Shown here: piece after piece, positions 50,495-61,059 of the stretch
Layout of the letters: every line of letters starts with the position of its first letter
Position numbering within the stretch: position 1 is the stretch's first letter
DNA from: Dicyema japonicum
Taxonomy: Eukaryota; Dicyemida; Rhombozoa; Dicyemidae
Direction: 5' to 3'
Assembly: GCA_011109175.1 (NCBI GenBank)
Contig: RDEW01000010.1
Span: 355,837-419,836, forward strand
DNA: 64,000 nt
Notes under the pieces: generated by a model
The model's database searches: none
Told to the model about the DNA's origin: nothing
Seen by the model: only the letters and a program-made list of their open reading frames with translations
Position numbers and translations under genes: made by a program

Positions 50495-52110
50495 AGCGTC
50501 GTTCACATAATGGAGCAACACATATTATACCCAAGAGACTGGACACTACATGCTCTTCATGCGGTTATGCTAATGCACGTAAATATGGACTTTTCTGCTC
50601 GTCTTGCGGTGACTTTTTCCACCTTGGATGCATAAAGATGTCTCAGCGGGCTGCATGCTCGCTCTGTATGTGGAACTGCAGTTCTTGCATGGGCACTGGT
50701 TTGAAAACCCAGAGGATCATTCCAAACGAGCACGTCGAACCGAATGAGCCTCTAGATCAATGATATGGACAACCTCGTGCTCTTCTTGTCGGATCTAAGG
50801 AAAGCTAGGAAGATCCCAATCAGGATACCAAGACCCGTCCGGATCCCCGCGGCTACATGCCTGGCATCTGCAATTGACGATGCTCTCATGTCCGACAACC
50901 AGGAGATCTGACTAAAACTCCTCAGTTTAACCCGATGGCCTTGGAATTCCTTTTACCGACTTAAAGGGAGATCAACGGAACACAGAGAAAGTACGACACT
51001 TGAACTCCCTTTCCTCAAAAATGAAGAAGAACATCCAGGTTTTCTATGTGCATTCTATCACCAAGACGGAAGTCAAAACAAACATCCTAATTCCAATCCT
51101 CCGGTTTATTTGAATGGCCCGGAAAACTTGGAGAGAGTGAACGTAAATTATTTGAAGACGACTTCCTAGCGTCGTTGTGCGTCGTTGCTAGCGACGATAC
51201 TGTCATGGCTACGACGCCTGAGGTGCTTGAACTACTAAGACAAAACATCCATGCCCGCCGGAAGATTACCGTCCATTCGTGCTCCCGGGAGATTTGCCAA
51301 GGACAACTGTCTCCGAAGGCGAAGTGCGGCGCAGCATTTCGTCGTTCGCGGCGAGCAGCAGTGGAGGTCTCGATGGCTTGCGACCAGGTCACATCAAAGA
51401 TCTCACGGCGGGGCTACTGCAGAAGCTGGCTGCAACCTTGTCAAATCAATCACAAGACTCGTCATCTGTATTCTGAACGGGGATATCCCTCCTCTGACGA
51501 GGGAGCTTCTTTTCAGTGCACATCTACTGGCCTTCAAAAAACCCGAAGATGGGGTCCGACCCATCGCGATCGGCAACTATTTCAGAAGACTGACAGCGAA
51601 AATCGCATGCAGTATTGTCTGTCCGAGAATATCTGAAGAATTATCCCCCTTTCTACTGGGGGTTGGTGTAAGGAACGGATGCGAGGTGGCAGTGCATGCT
51701 GCGAGGTGTTTTTTTGGACAGAAAGAGCGAACAAAACCAACACATTGGGGTCAAGCTGGACATCTGCAATGCCTTCAATTCAATGAGGAAGGATCAAATT
51801 TTCGAAACTACAAACAAACGAGCCCCGGAACTTATTCCACTTGTCTACCAAGCTTAAGGAACCAATTCTTCAATGGTTTTCGGGGACAAGATTATTTTCG
51901 GAGACTGAAGTCCAACAAGGGGACCTACTTGGTCCACTTCTTTTCGCTCTGGCCATCGATGAAATTGTCGCTCTATCAACACAGAACTAAACCTCTGGTA
52001 TCTTGATGACGCTACGATTGGAGGGCCGTGGATAAAAGTTCATGACGTTCTGTCACATGCCGTGCCGGCACTACGATACCTCGGACTTGAGATCCAAACA
52101 GAGAACAAAT
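50495..52110 (+). mobile_element. RLE-type retrotransposon, N-terminal finger through RT
   Basis: It starts with the Cys/His finger seen at 4.05 kb (CSSCGDFFHLGC style, WNCSSCMGT). Next is the conserved N-terminal motif IPIRIPRPVRIPAATCLAS, then SSSGGLDGLRPGHIKDLT, FKKPEDGVRPIAIGNYFRR, LGVGVRNGCEVAVHAARCF and LWYLDDATIGG. It is broken by stops and frame changes. Together with 21.56-23.49 and 61.06-62.88 kb it allows most of the family's protein to be followed. Confidence 0.8.
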
Positions 52111-52179
52111 AGCAATGGAGACATTCTGCCCCCTGAATAATCTTCTCCTGAGTTTTACGTCGCCTATTTGGTGCCTATT

Positions 52180-53190
52180 ATAGTTCAGATGAATACTCCA
52201 CTATTCATTACAGCCACTACAAGTCTGATGATCCGCACAGGCATACACAGCCTATGTAGGCACTCGACAAGGTAAGAATGATCAACTGAATCATAAGCCT
52301 TCTTCAAATCCACCACATAAACAAAAGTGAGTTTCCATGAGCCACAGAAAGGCACTTGTTGATCAAAGCCTGTTCTTTTGCCCCTGACAATTGGTCAACT
52401 AATTCTCGGAAAGAATTTCATTTGCTTCTACAAAGCTCCTGACCTCGTTAACCACCAATTTGGTCATCAGCTTACACAGAGTTGGTATGCAGGTTATTGT
52501 TAAGTTAAGTTGAAGCTTGTTAGAAGCTCGTTTACGTTGCCTTTAATAGGTCGGGTTTCGCTTGAGCCATACTTTCAACAATCCTCGTTGTCATCAGTTT
52601 CCAGGACCTTGTGTTCTAATATTATCCAGGACATCCACGAAATTGAATTTTTCAGATCCTTTGGTAGCATAATGGTGATATCCGTCTCGGCCTCCCTCGG
52701 AAAGTAGGTCTTCCGTTCAGATTAAAATACTTTTCCATGGCAATAGTACATAATGTGTCGCAGTTTAGCCTCAGGACATGCCTCAACGGGAAAAGTTCGG
52801 TGATTGGTGGGCCCATATAAGTTCGGTGATTTGGTGATAACTGGGCCCATAGTCTTTCTCATCTCGCAGCGGGCTTTCAATCTTTCTCAGATCTCTCGAC
52901 CGCCTGCGCCTGAAGCCACTCTGACTGTGTGAAAAGAATTCTTCTACTGTGCTTTGTATACGATTTAGGACGATGATCAATACTGTTGTTGTAACAGTAG
53001 TCAATAAGATAATATGCATAAGATTTTCTAATAATCCTTTTTTTCCAGGTTTGTGAAGTGGTAGTAGTACTCCATGTCCTATGGGAAGGGAGTCTCCGGA
53101 AAGATTTCTGAATCTCTTCAATAAAATCCCCATCAATCCACATCATTCCTTCGTACCCCAGCTTTCGCATTCCAATCACCACATATATGT
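52180..53190 (-). mobile_element. LINE RT fragment
   Basis: Minus strand: ILLKRFRNLSGDSLPIGHG, LLPLHKPGKKGLLENLM (finger) and FSHSQSGFRRRRS at 53136-52900. Then, at about 52340-52190, VDLKKAYDSVDHSYLVECLH followed by LCMPVRIIRLVVAVMNSGV (palm A motif). Between them the sequence is diverged. A stretch (52652-53000) is duplicated at 47.96-48.27 kb. Confidence 0.7.
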
Positions 53191-53800
53191 GTTAGATTAG
53201 ATCTACGCGAGTCCATATATGTTAGGGATAGATTCACGTAAAATTCGTCCAGTTCTTTCATGTTTATTGATATTCTGCCAATGTGGGGGAATATACATTG
53301 GTTATTTTCATCAGTGAATTCTTCCTGATAGGGATATCCGTGTTTGGATTACAGCGATACGGTAATTGATGCTCCATACTTTGTGTAGACGGTCAGCCAA
53401 TGTAGACTGATTCTAAAACCAAGGCCATAGTGTCGCTTTTGGTTTCATTTTGATTTAAAAAATCCTCTATCCTCCACATTCAATGGTATCATCATATATG
53501 CATAGGTCGCTATTATTTTGATTCAAAAACCTTAGGAGGATTGAAAAAAATAGTTAAATTTTTATGTTAAAAAATGTTCGTCCTAGTTATCACCTCAACT
53601 TTTTATTAATTGCCATTAGGTTAACTTAGTTTCCTAAATTTTGATTAAGCACAAAAACGCCTTGCATGCATGCTTTCTACACATAAAGTATATGTCTACC
53701 GCATTGACTCATCTGAAGTTCACATTACTTATTTCAACTCCTATTCAGATAAAGTTGAGATACATCAAGTAAAATGCAATTAAAGAATTTTACACTTCTC
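53191..53800. other. Spacer, nothing recognised
   Basis: AT-rich and without gene or repeat identity that I can support. Confidence 0.35.
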
Positions 53801-53805
53801 AATCT

Positions 53806-53915
53806 GGTCGGGTGATAACAATCACAATATGGTCGGGTGATAATTTCGTGGTCGGGTGATAACAATCACAATCTGGTCGGGTGATAATTTCGTGGTCGGG
53901 TGATAACAATCAAAT
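53806..53915 (+). repeat. 44-bp tandem repeat, 2.5 units
   Basis: The un-interrupted pattern contains five copies of GGTCGGGTGATAA spaced alternately by acaatcacaatat/ct and tttcgt, forming a 44-bp higher unit (53806-53849, 53850-53893, partial 53894-53915). It lies about 250 bp upstream of the SLC7 start codon on the same strand. It may be a binding-site array or a simple minisatellite. Confidence 0.9.
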
Positions 53916-54168
53916 ACAATGCTTCAAACAGGTCAACCACTATAGCAGCCAACCAATCAACTTTAAAAAGTAGAGTATAAAAATGAGTGACCAATAGGAT
54001 TATTATGTATTTAAAATTCAATTCTGAGGTCAACTCTGTCTATCATACATTGTTCCAATAAAAAACAAAAATTGATTATCGTAAAATCTAATCATTTTAA
54101 ATTTCATCATATTTATATACAATTTATTCACAAAATTATAAATTAACTCTTAAAATTGTAAATTTACT

Positions 54169-56121
54169 ATGAACAAAATTATATTTGCCTTAACAAAAAA
54201 ATTTGATCCAAATACAAGTCACCATCAAAGGGACCGTTACATAACTGTTTGGCAGCTTTCAATAATTAGTTTATTTAAATTAATGACTTAGCTCTCGGTT
54301 GCATAATGGGGTCGGGGGTTTACATGGCTTCGGGGATAATGATCAACAAGCAAGCTGGACCTTCTTCAATGATTTCATTCCTATTTGCAGGACTGATGAC
54401 AATCTTATTGGGTTTTTATTTGAAATAGCCTAGGGTTAATGTATGCGGAGATTGGAACACGGGTTCCACTTTCAGGGTCATTTTACGCATTTGGTTCTGC
54501 GTTTATGGGGAAATGATGGGATTTGTAATTGGAATACAGTTTGTGATTTCATATCTCTTCGGTAAATTCCTAATATATAGCAAACAGCTGCAGTCATGGT
54601 TTCCAAGTCGTTGTCATATTATATTGATTCTTTATGCAATAATTCTATTTCTAGTTACTTCTACACTGTTAAATTACCCGATTCGCTGTATTTATCAGAG
54701 TTTTTAGATCCAATGCCCTTTTTTCTAAATATTTTGCGATCTGGTATATTTTGAGCTTAATTTTTAGTTTTATTTTTGTTCAAATCAAAAAATTCAAATT
54801 CTATTGCAATTTTATTGGTATTGATTAATTTGATTGTACTGTCGACAGTAATAATAGGCGGATCTCAGTTCATTGATACAAACAATTGGAATTTGAATCC
54901 TGTACCTCGAGTTTATTACTCATAGTCGAACATTTCTGGAAAAGGAAACGGTGGTTTCATGCCTTACGGAATGTCTGGGATATTTGTCGCCTCTTTAGGG
55001 GGATTTTTTTCTTTGCTAGGGGTTGATATAATTTCCATGATAGGTTCCACAATAATATAAATTATAGCGGGGGATGTGATAAATCCAAACAAGGCAATAC
55101 CGATGAGTACAATTGTGACAGTAATCCTTGGTACAATTGCCTACGTGGCAACTACGGTTACAATCTCATTGATGCTCCCATATTACGATATCGACATTAA
55201 AGCCCCTTATTCAGTGGCCTTTCAGTCAAAGGGAAATCAGGCATTAAGCTATATAGTTTCCGTCGGATGTATATGCGGACTTTTATCAAAGTTAATATTA
55301 TAATTTATTCAAGTTTATACGGTTCAGTCTTTGCAGGGTCACGTTTGATATATTCCATGTGTCTGAACGGAATATTTGGCAAATATTTGTACCGCAAGAA
55401 CGAGGATACCATGATTAGGAACATCAGTCTGTTTATGTGTCTTGTCATTGGTTTTGTCGTTATAAAACTATTAAAGGCATTTTTTCGATGTTCACGAACA
55501 CAAATATCACCCTCGGCATCAGCGAGATCTCAGTTCTAATTCCAGCTGTTATATTGGAGATAATGGTGATCAATATTCGGTTTTGAGTTTACTAATCTGT
55601 AGTTACTCAGCGAATCCAGTTTTGAATAACGAAGACAGTGGAGTCATAAATGTCCTTACAAAAAGAGAGGAGGTGACTGCTAGGCTAATGACAGCCATTT
55701 CATGTATTTTAATTATAAATTCAAATAGTCCTCAGTTCGCTTGTGATCGCCATTCTTATAAAATATCCAATTTCAGGCGAAATTATTTATTACTCAATAC
55801 TCGGTCTTCTCGTTTTATTGGTTGTTTTCTCGACTTTAATGTTATTTAAACTACCGCAAATGAAAAATTCCAAAATTTATATGGTGACTTTATCTTCATA
55901 AAATAGACGCCGTTAGTACCATTTCTTCCAGTCTTGACTAATTTTTTCATGTTCATTTTACTAGTTTATGTCGACAAGGAGACATGGATAGCACATTTGT
56001 CGCTCTTAGCTATCCGTTTGTGTCACAATAACTTTTAGTTTGCCTGTTCTACTTCATTTCAATTGCATTTCTTGCAATGAGGGACAAACATCTACAGAAA
56101 ACTAATATTGAAATGGCTTAA
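54169..56121 (+). CDS. SLC7-family cationic amino-acid transporter
   Basis: Predicted plasma-membrane APC-superfamily carrier for arginine/lysine-type substrates. Splicing about a dozen introns of 22-26 nt gives roughly 560 residues with 12-14 membrane segments. Landmarks: IIALGCIMGSGVYMASG (TM1, the GxGxG-type 'LGCIMGSGVY'), AGPSSMISFLFAGL, LMYAEIGTRVPLSGSFY, SGIFVASLGGFFSLLGVD, GDVINPNKAIPMS, VTISLMLPYYDID, LYGSVFAGSRLIYSM, and a C-terminal repeat of TMs (TPLVPFLPVLTNFFMF; CLFYFISIAFLAMRD) as in the CAT branch. A G-run at about 54507 is one base short of frame, so either a sequencing error or a loss-of-function mutation is present. A minisatellite lies upstream. Confidence 0.88.
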
Positions 56122-56167
56122 ATTATTTTAATGCCCATTTTATTGATTTACTTTTTGTTTTAAATTT

Positions 56168-56525
56168 GGTAGTTTGGTGGTTAGGATGTCACAATGGTCT
56201 TTGGTTAGATCCCCTGTACTGATCACTTGGTTGAAGGTTTCTCGTTTTTCTTTTCCTTATCTTCCCTCATTCTATTAGAGGGGGATCATGATATTCTGAC
56301 ATAGTTGACGTCAAGTGATAGGATGCCACACAAGAATATTTCTTTTCCTGCTCCATTCGAGGGATTCCCACAGCTGTGAGGACTTGATGCTTCTTCTTTT
56401 TTGGGTGGTTCTGAATGGAAATATGCTTAAAATTGGAATTATCTTTGGCTCTGGAACAGTTGAAACCGGATGCGTTTATTAGTTAACTGTTAACTTTTTT
56501 CCTGGTGTATCCGGGACACTGTTCT
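56168..56525 (+). mobile_element. SINE-B copy with tRNA-like head
   Basis: It starts just after the SLC7 stop with tagtttggtggttaggatgt, which resembles an A box, and ggttagatcccctgtactga, a degenerate B box. The SINE-B body and the tail cctggtgtatccgggacact follow. It is the only copy here where a tRNA-related head is readable for this family. Confidence 0.65.
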
Positions 56526-56689
56526 AATTTTCCATAAATTGTGCTAACAGAGATTATAATCTAAAACTACAGTATCCTTCGCTTCCTCGTTCCGAAACTA
56601 CGCATGCCTCCAAAGTATTTTATTTCGTCAACAGGCATTGATTTTTTACCTGACATCAGTGGTGATTTTTGATATAATAAAATGAATGT

Positions 56690-57025
56690 TGAGGTTAATT
56701 CTCCACATATGTCTATAGTAAATATGGTCACTGTGCCTTCACTGTTAGAGGTGTTGCTACGTAGTACACGTCGATGTCAAAAAACTAAAAATTGATTTAA
56801 AGTGGACTAAAACAATGAGAAAAACACCCCTGATTAATATAAGAGACAAATTAGTCAAGTTTACACACATTGCATTTTGTTGAGTGATTATGAGATAGGT
56901 CGATTACAAGATCCTCAAATTCAACAGGGACGCAGCAGGTTTTTTGTGTTTGACTCTCAGTATTTTTGTGATCTTTAATTATACATGATCTTTCACACTC
57001 GGTGAGAAATATTGAAATGGTGTCT
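56690..57025 (-). pseudogene. Decayed duplicate of the TGF-beta gene 3' part plus flank
   Basis: About 340 bp match 45360-45760: first the 3' flank (aatgttgaggtt, aaatatggtc, 'gaaaaacacccc'), then the antisense of the cystine-knot C-terminal half. The block gattacaagatcctcaaatt is conserved exactly. The terminal codons are altered and an internal deletion removes part of the wrist region, so no functional ligand can be made. Sharing the non-coding flank shows DNA duplication. Confidence 0.85.
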
Positions 57026-57500
57026 GAATCGAATTATAGTACAACCACGGATTGGGAAGATCCCATGGATTGGACACCCTCAGTTTTTGGGGAAAGTTTA
57101 AAAAACTCATTCTTATTTTCCTAATTTTTCCTATTTTGCAAATATAAAAAACCTCAGTAATGGGGCAATTTATATTTTATATTTGAAATAATTAGCAAAT
57201 TTTACATTTTTCTTGTTGGCCAATTCATTTCTTGGACAAATGTTTTGAAGATCCAAGTTATCTAAAAAAAGGATCTAAAATTACTGATCAATGGACTTCT
57301 GAAAGGTCTCAGTCTCCAATGCTTCTGGAATCCCACGGAACGTGCCATTGTTACTACGAAGATCCAGTTATTTGGCCAATACATGTCTGTGGTGGTTGAG
57401 AGAAGAGCATCGGGCCAATTTGAAGTCTCCGCTAAAGCATGATGGGATTAAGTGATTAGTTAGTTTGGTGTTACCAAAGATCACGGTTTTTGGTATTTTT
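57017..57500 (+). other. Coding-like pieces and a LINE tail, unassigned
   Basis: A 35-codon frame from ATG 57017 (YSTTTDWEDPMDWTPSVFG) and another near 57234-57403 (CFEDPSYLKKGSKITDQWTS, then ESHGTCHCYYEDPVIWPIHV) look protein-like, but I cannot join or identify them. Positions 57430-57500 carry the LINE tail (ttagttagtttggtgttacc, 'atcacggtttttggt') seen at 14.56 and 29.72 kb. Confidence 0.3.
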
Positions 57501-57561
57501 ATTATTATTGTGTCAGATAAAATGCCTTCTAACCTAAGTTATTTATTTAAGTTTCAATAAA

Positions 57562-58280
57562 ATGAAAATAAATTGTCCGAAAGACAAATATCAAAAAAGT
57601 ATAAACTTAGGTACATCAATAATTGTATATTTAAATAATTTCACGCATCACAAAGACTTTCACTGTTTGTCGGAATCTGGTATTCTTCAATCTAATCAAC
57701 TCTCCCATGATGAGGATTGTCAGTCACTTTCAAAAAGTTATTTTGCAAAGACAGTCGATGAGGCTTTTCTGAAAGCAATGTAAAAATTAATCTTAATATC
57801 TGTCGCTTTATTGAAGAACATTGGTTTAAAATTGCTGATACAATGAGCTATAGAACTTTTACAGCCTCAAATTATTATTAACCCCCGATACAACAAGAAC
57901 GAATTTTAACGTAAACAACTAATTAAGTGTATTCAGTCTCCACTGTTACAGAAACAGAGTCCTTCAACGTCACACAAGTCCATACAGAACCAGCATAAAA
58001 GGTAAAAGACGTTAATTCCTTGCAGTTGTGGAAACCCTTAGAGTGGAGTGGGGAGAACAAATGATCCTTTTTCATGCCACCCTGGCACTGGGCGCCATCT
58101 GAGACAGATGGATCACACGACGCAACTCTAGTAGGAAAGAGAAGAGGAGGAATTGATAAAAACGGAAATCTTCGGGTTTCAAAAATAAAGATCGGCTCTT
58201 CAATTCCCTCTTCCAAGCAAAGATTTAATAATTATGTTTTTTCCGACAAAATTTCAATAATAGAAAAACAACTTGTTTAG
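57562..58280 (+). pseudogene. Unknown gene apparently split by a SINE-B insertion
   Basis: A frame from ATG 57562 (SINLGTSIIVYLNNFTHHKD; QSLSKSYFAKTVDEAFLKA) continues after a small frame change at about 57778 as VKINLNICRFIEEHWFKIAD and MSYRTFTASNYY up to 57893. SINE-B follows in reverse orientation (57890-58150). Beyond it, another coding-like frame appears (DKNGNLRVSKIKIGSSIPSS, then NNYVFSDKISIIEKQLV) to the stop at 58280. I read this as one gene interrupted by the SINE. The family is not recognised. Confidence 0.4.
57890..58150 (-). mobile_element. SINE-B copy
   Basis: On the minus strand it carries the body (agttgcgtcgtgtgatccat, gccagggtggcatgaaaaag, ctctgtaacagtggagactg-type block) and the tail ending near gttgtatcgggggttaataa. 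Orientation is opposite to the surrounding coding-like frames. The 102-codon minus-strand ORF here is SINE sequence, not a gene. Confidence 0.85.
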
Positions 58281-58690
58281 AAACATGATCTTGAAGATGA
58301 CGTAATAATGATCATCTCCATTAGAAGCTGTCAACAAACAACCGTAAAAAGAAAAAAGACGTGTATGATTTGATTGTAAAAAAATCAAATAAAAATTAAA
58401 AAAGTTTGAATGTTTTTAGGCAAAGAACAATTTGGTAATTTTTTTTTTAAATCAAAAATTTATTAACAATAAAATATTATTTATTAACTATGGGGGAGAT
58501 TTGGTAATTTAATATTTTTTATTGATTTTTAATTCTCAAGAATCCATTTCACAATTTGGGCAAAAATGCAAGAACCAAAATTGAAAAAGTTAGGCGATCT
58601 TACTGTAGTTGTTAAGCTATTAACGTGGTTAAATATTTATATCAATCATCACTGAATAAACATACATATATCCGAATGAAATTAAGAGTT
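58281..58690. other. AT-rich spacer, nothing recognised
   Basis: Low-complexity AT-rich sequence; no gene identified. Confidence 0.4.
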
Positions 58691-58694
58691 GATT

Positions 58695-58885
58695 AATGTC
58701 TAATAAGCGTAAATCCAGTTCCAACTGTTGTAGTTGATGCGTCCTTTACAACAAGTCAATCCATATCCCCAGTTGTGGCAACCCCTTAATGGAGTAGGAA
58801 AGAGTTTCCCTTTTGATTCCGGTCAGACACTGGACATCTTCAAAGACTGACGGATCGCATAACCCCTCTTAGCTTCGAAAAAGAA
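58695..58885 (-). mobile_element. SINE-B copy, diverged
   Basis: Minus-strand similarity to the central SINE-B body (blocks equivalent to ggatccatttgttcttcccc and ggtgtttccacaactgca are recognisable though mutated). The conserved tail is missing. Confidence 0.5.
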
Positions 58886-59137
58886 ACAGAGCAGTAAGAA
58901 ATCCTTCGACCAGATAGGTAGCGATAGAGAAATCGAATCCACAACTAATCAATACAGAAGTAATACCCAATATGTACATAGTCAACTGGAAATTTACATG
59001 ATAAATTTGAATTTCGCCAAAACTAAATAAACTATTAATGTTATTAATCAATTTTTTAAATAAAATTAAAAAGATTTAAATTGTCCTGTAGCTTTTGTGG
59101 GTTTTTTTAATGAAAGTTTATACAAAGGTTTCGAAAG

Positions 59138-59951
59138 ATGGATTACATGCATGCTTCCAAAGATGTCGATCCTTCAATGGCGGCAAGAGCTGTTTGGCTA
59201 GTAAAAGTTCCAAAATCCCTTTCAAAACAGTGGAGTGAATCGAGTACGACTGACAACATTGTAGGGAAAATGACGATTCAAAAAGCCATGTTACCCTTTT
59301 AATAATTTTTAGGAACCAAGAAAAGTCGTCCAAAGTAACCTTTAAATCATTTCTCCCCGCAAAGCGTCAAGCAACGTTTAAGAACACTCCTACGAATTAC
59401 AAAATTAACATTAATAAGGTCCCTGAAGATTACACGATGTTAATCTTATCTCAACAGCCAAAACCAGCCCACGAAACAGCAATATTAGGAGACGAATATC
59501 TCTCTATTGAAGGGCACGTGATTCAACGTGGTGACTACACCCCTGATCTTGAAAACGCCAGTTTTGACCTTTCAAGGCATATGGGAGTTGAAATTCTTAG
59601 ATATTCCTCGAACTTGAAGCAGCACAACCGGGTAATTCCACTGGAAACTTTTGTTTCTAAGAAATTTATTATTCCGAGGGAAGATGTATGCATGATTTGT
59701 TAGCTTAGGCGAACATGATCGGGACCCGGAGGAAGGATATGAAAGTGAGAGAGGAGAAAAGTGTGGTTCTGGAGAAAGTGTATGCTGCTTTTGAGGCTCA
59801 CCAGTATTATACAACCAATGATTTGGCCAATTTGACGAACCAACCTGTTGAGTATTTGAAGGAAATTTTGCGTGATTGTTGTATTTACAATACCAAACCT
59901 CCCCACAAGTCTATGTGGGAACTGAAGCCTGACTTTCGTCATTATGATTAA
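59138..59951 (+). CDS. GTF2F2: TFIIF beta subunit (RAP30)
   Basis: TFIIF beta pairs with TFIIF alpha and brings RNA polymerase II to the promoter. The N-terminus reads AVWLVKVPKSLSKQW, the family's TGVWLVKVPKYLSQQW start. A 23-nt intron follows in the middle of the dimerisation barrel. The barrel continues with LSIEGHVIQRGDYTP (the 'LEGxVVQRAECRP' block). A linker leads over a 23-nt intron to the winged-helix domain: VLEKVYAAFEAHQYYTTNDL, TNQPVEYLKEILRDCC and WELKPDFRHYD at the very end, as in all family members. About 255 residues is normal. ATG 59138 precedes an internal Met at 59147. The gene is intact. Confidence 0.95.
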
Positions 59952-60214
59952 TTTTTTATTAAATGCACGTTAGTTTATTTTTTGATAAGGCAATAATAAG
60001 AACAGTCATGAAGAGAGTACCCCATTAATACTGCGAGACCGATTTTGGAAGGTCATTGTCTCGGATTTCCTTGCTCAGGAAAATAAATTGTAAGACTGCC
60101 TAAGACTTGTAGCCACTCATAGCGAATTGGAGTGCCCCTTAAGTTGTTTTAGGATAATAGCTTTAGTCGATAAAAATGCCGACGTCTAGACTCATAATCT
60201 AGCTCTCATGATGT
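59952..60214. other. Spacer, nothing recognised
   Basis: 3' flank of GTF2F2; no repeat or gene recognised. Confidence 0.35.
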
Positions 60215-60930
60215 CGATTCCTCAACAAAAAGTTAAAGTTCCCGCAACTTGATGAAAAGCTTGTTGAGTGGATGGATTTGATAGAATAAAAAGGTATTCG
60301 ATGCATCAATATCCAGTAAAGCAGAATAATTCGCTAAGCAACTTTCTCTCGACTATTTCAAAAACTCTTATTGATTTTTATCAAAATTTAAGAAAAGGCA
60401 TGGATTTCGGATGAGGAAATTACACATCTGTGATGTTATGTACAAATATGTCTGGAAATCATAAATTAAAGCCTTTATTGATTGGAAAATCAAAAATGCC
60501 AAGGTGTTTCAAAAAATATGATTATCGATGTTTTGTTTCGTATTACAGTTCCAAAACAGCGTGGATGATCAAATTTATTTTTATTAACTGGATGATAAAA
60601 TTCCTTTTGAGGTCAGAGAAGTCAATTTTGTCCCTTTCATTGCTCGCCATCGAATTTGGAAAATATAAAAATAATGTTCTTTCCTAAAAATGCTACAGGA
60701 ATAATTCAGCCAATGGATTTGGGAATTGTTAAAACATTCAAATTCCACTTTAATAGACAAAATTGTAGTATCTTACTGGATTATTGGAAAAAGAAAACAT
60801 GTCAATTTATGAATCATACAAAAATTTGAATTTGCCGCAAAAATGTCAAATTTGGGAGAGTTTACTGTATGTCATTTAAGGATTGCTATGCTGACAAATC
60901 CAATTATATTGGGGATGTGACGTAGAGTAG
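60215..60930 (+). pseudogene. Tigger/pogo-type (DDE_1) transposase remnant
   Basis: Plus-strand pieces: a CENP-B-type DNA-binding start (QLDEKLVEWMDLIE), GWISDEEI-like text, then TNMSGNHKLKPLLIGKSK and KTAWMIKFIFINWMIKFLL (the 'xAWMT' block). After a frame break comes NATGIIQPMDLGIVKTFK, the conserved 'T..IQPMDQGI' motif including a catalytic-region Asp. Stops and frameshifts disable it. TIRs were not identified. Confidence 0.8.
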
Positions 60931-61059
60931 CCATTCGTTTAATAATTGGTAATATTTGAAGTAATCAATAATGGGAATACCTCCATGTAAGAATAATCAA
61001 AAACATTTTAGAGATCTTGTGTCTTATTTTTTTAGTTTACTTTTCTTAATTAAATTAAA

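Noticed and set aside
57923-58216. 97-residue minus-strand protein
   Set aside because: It lies entirely within a SINE-B copy and has no domain features.
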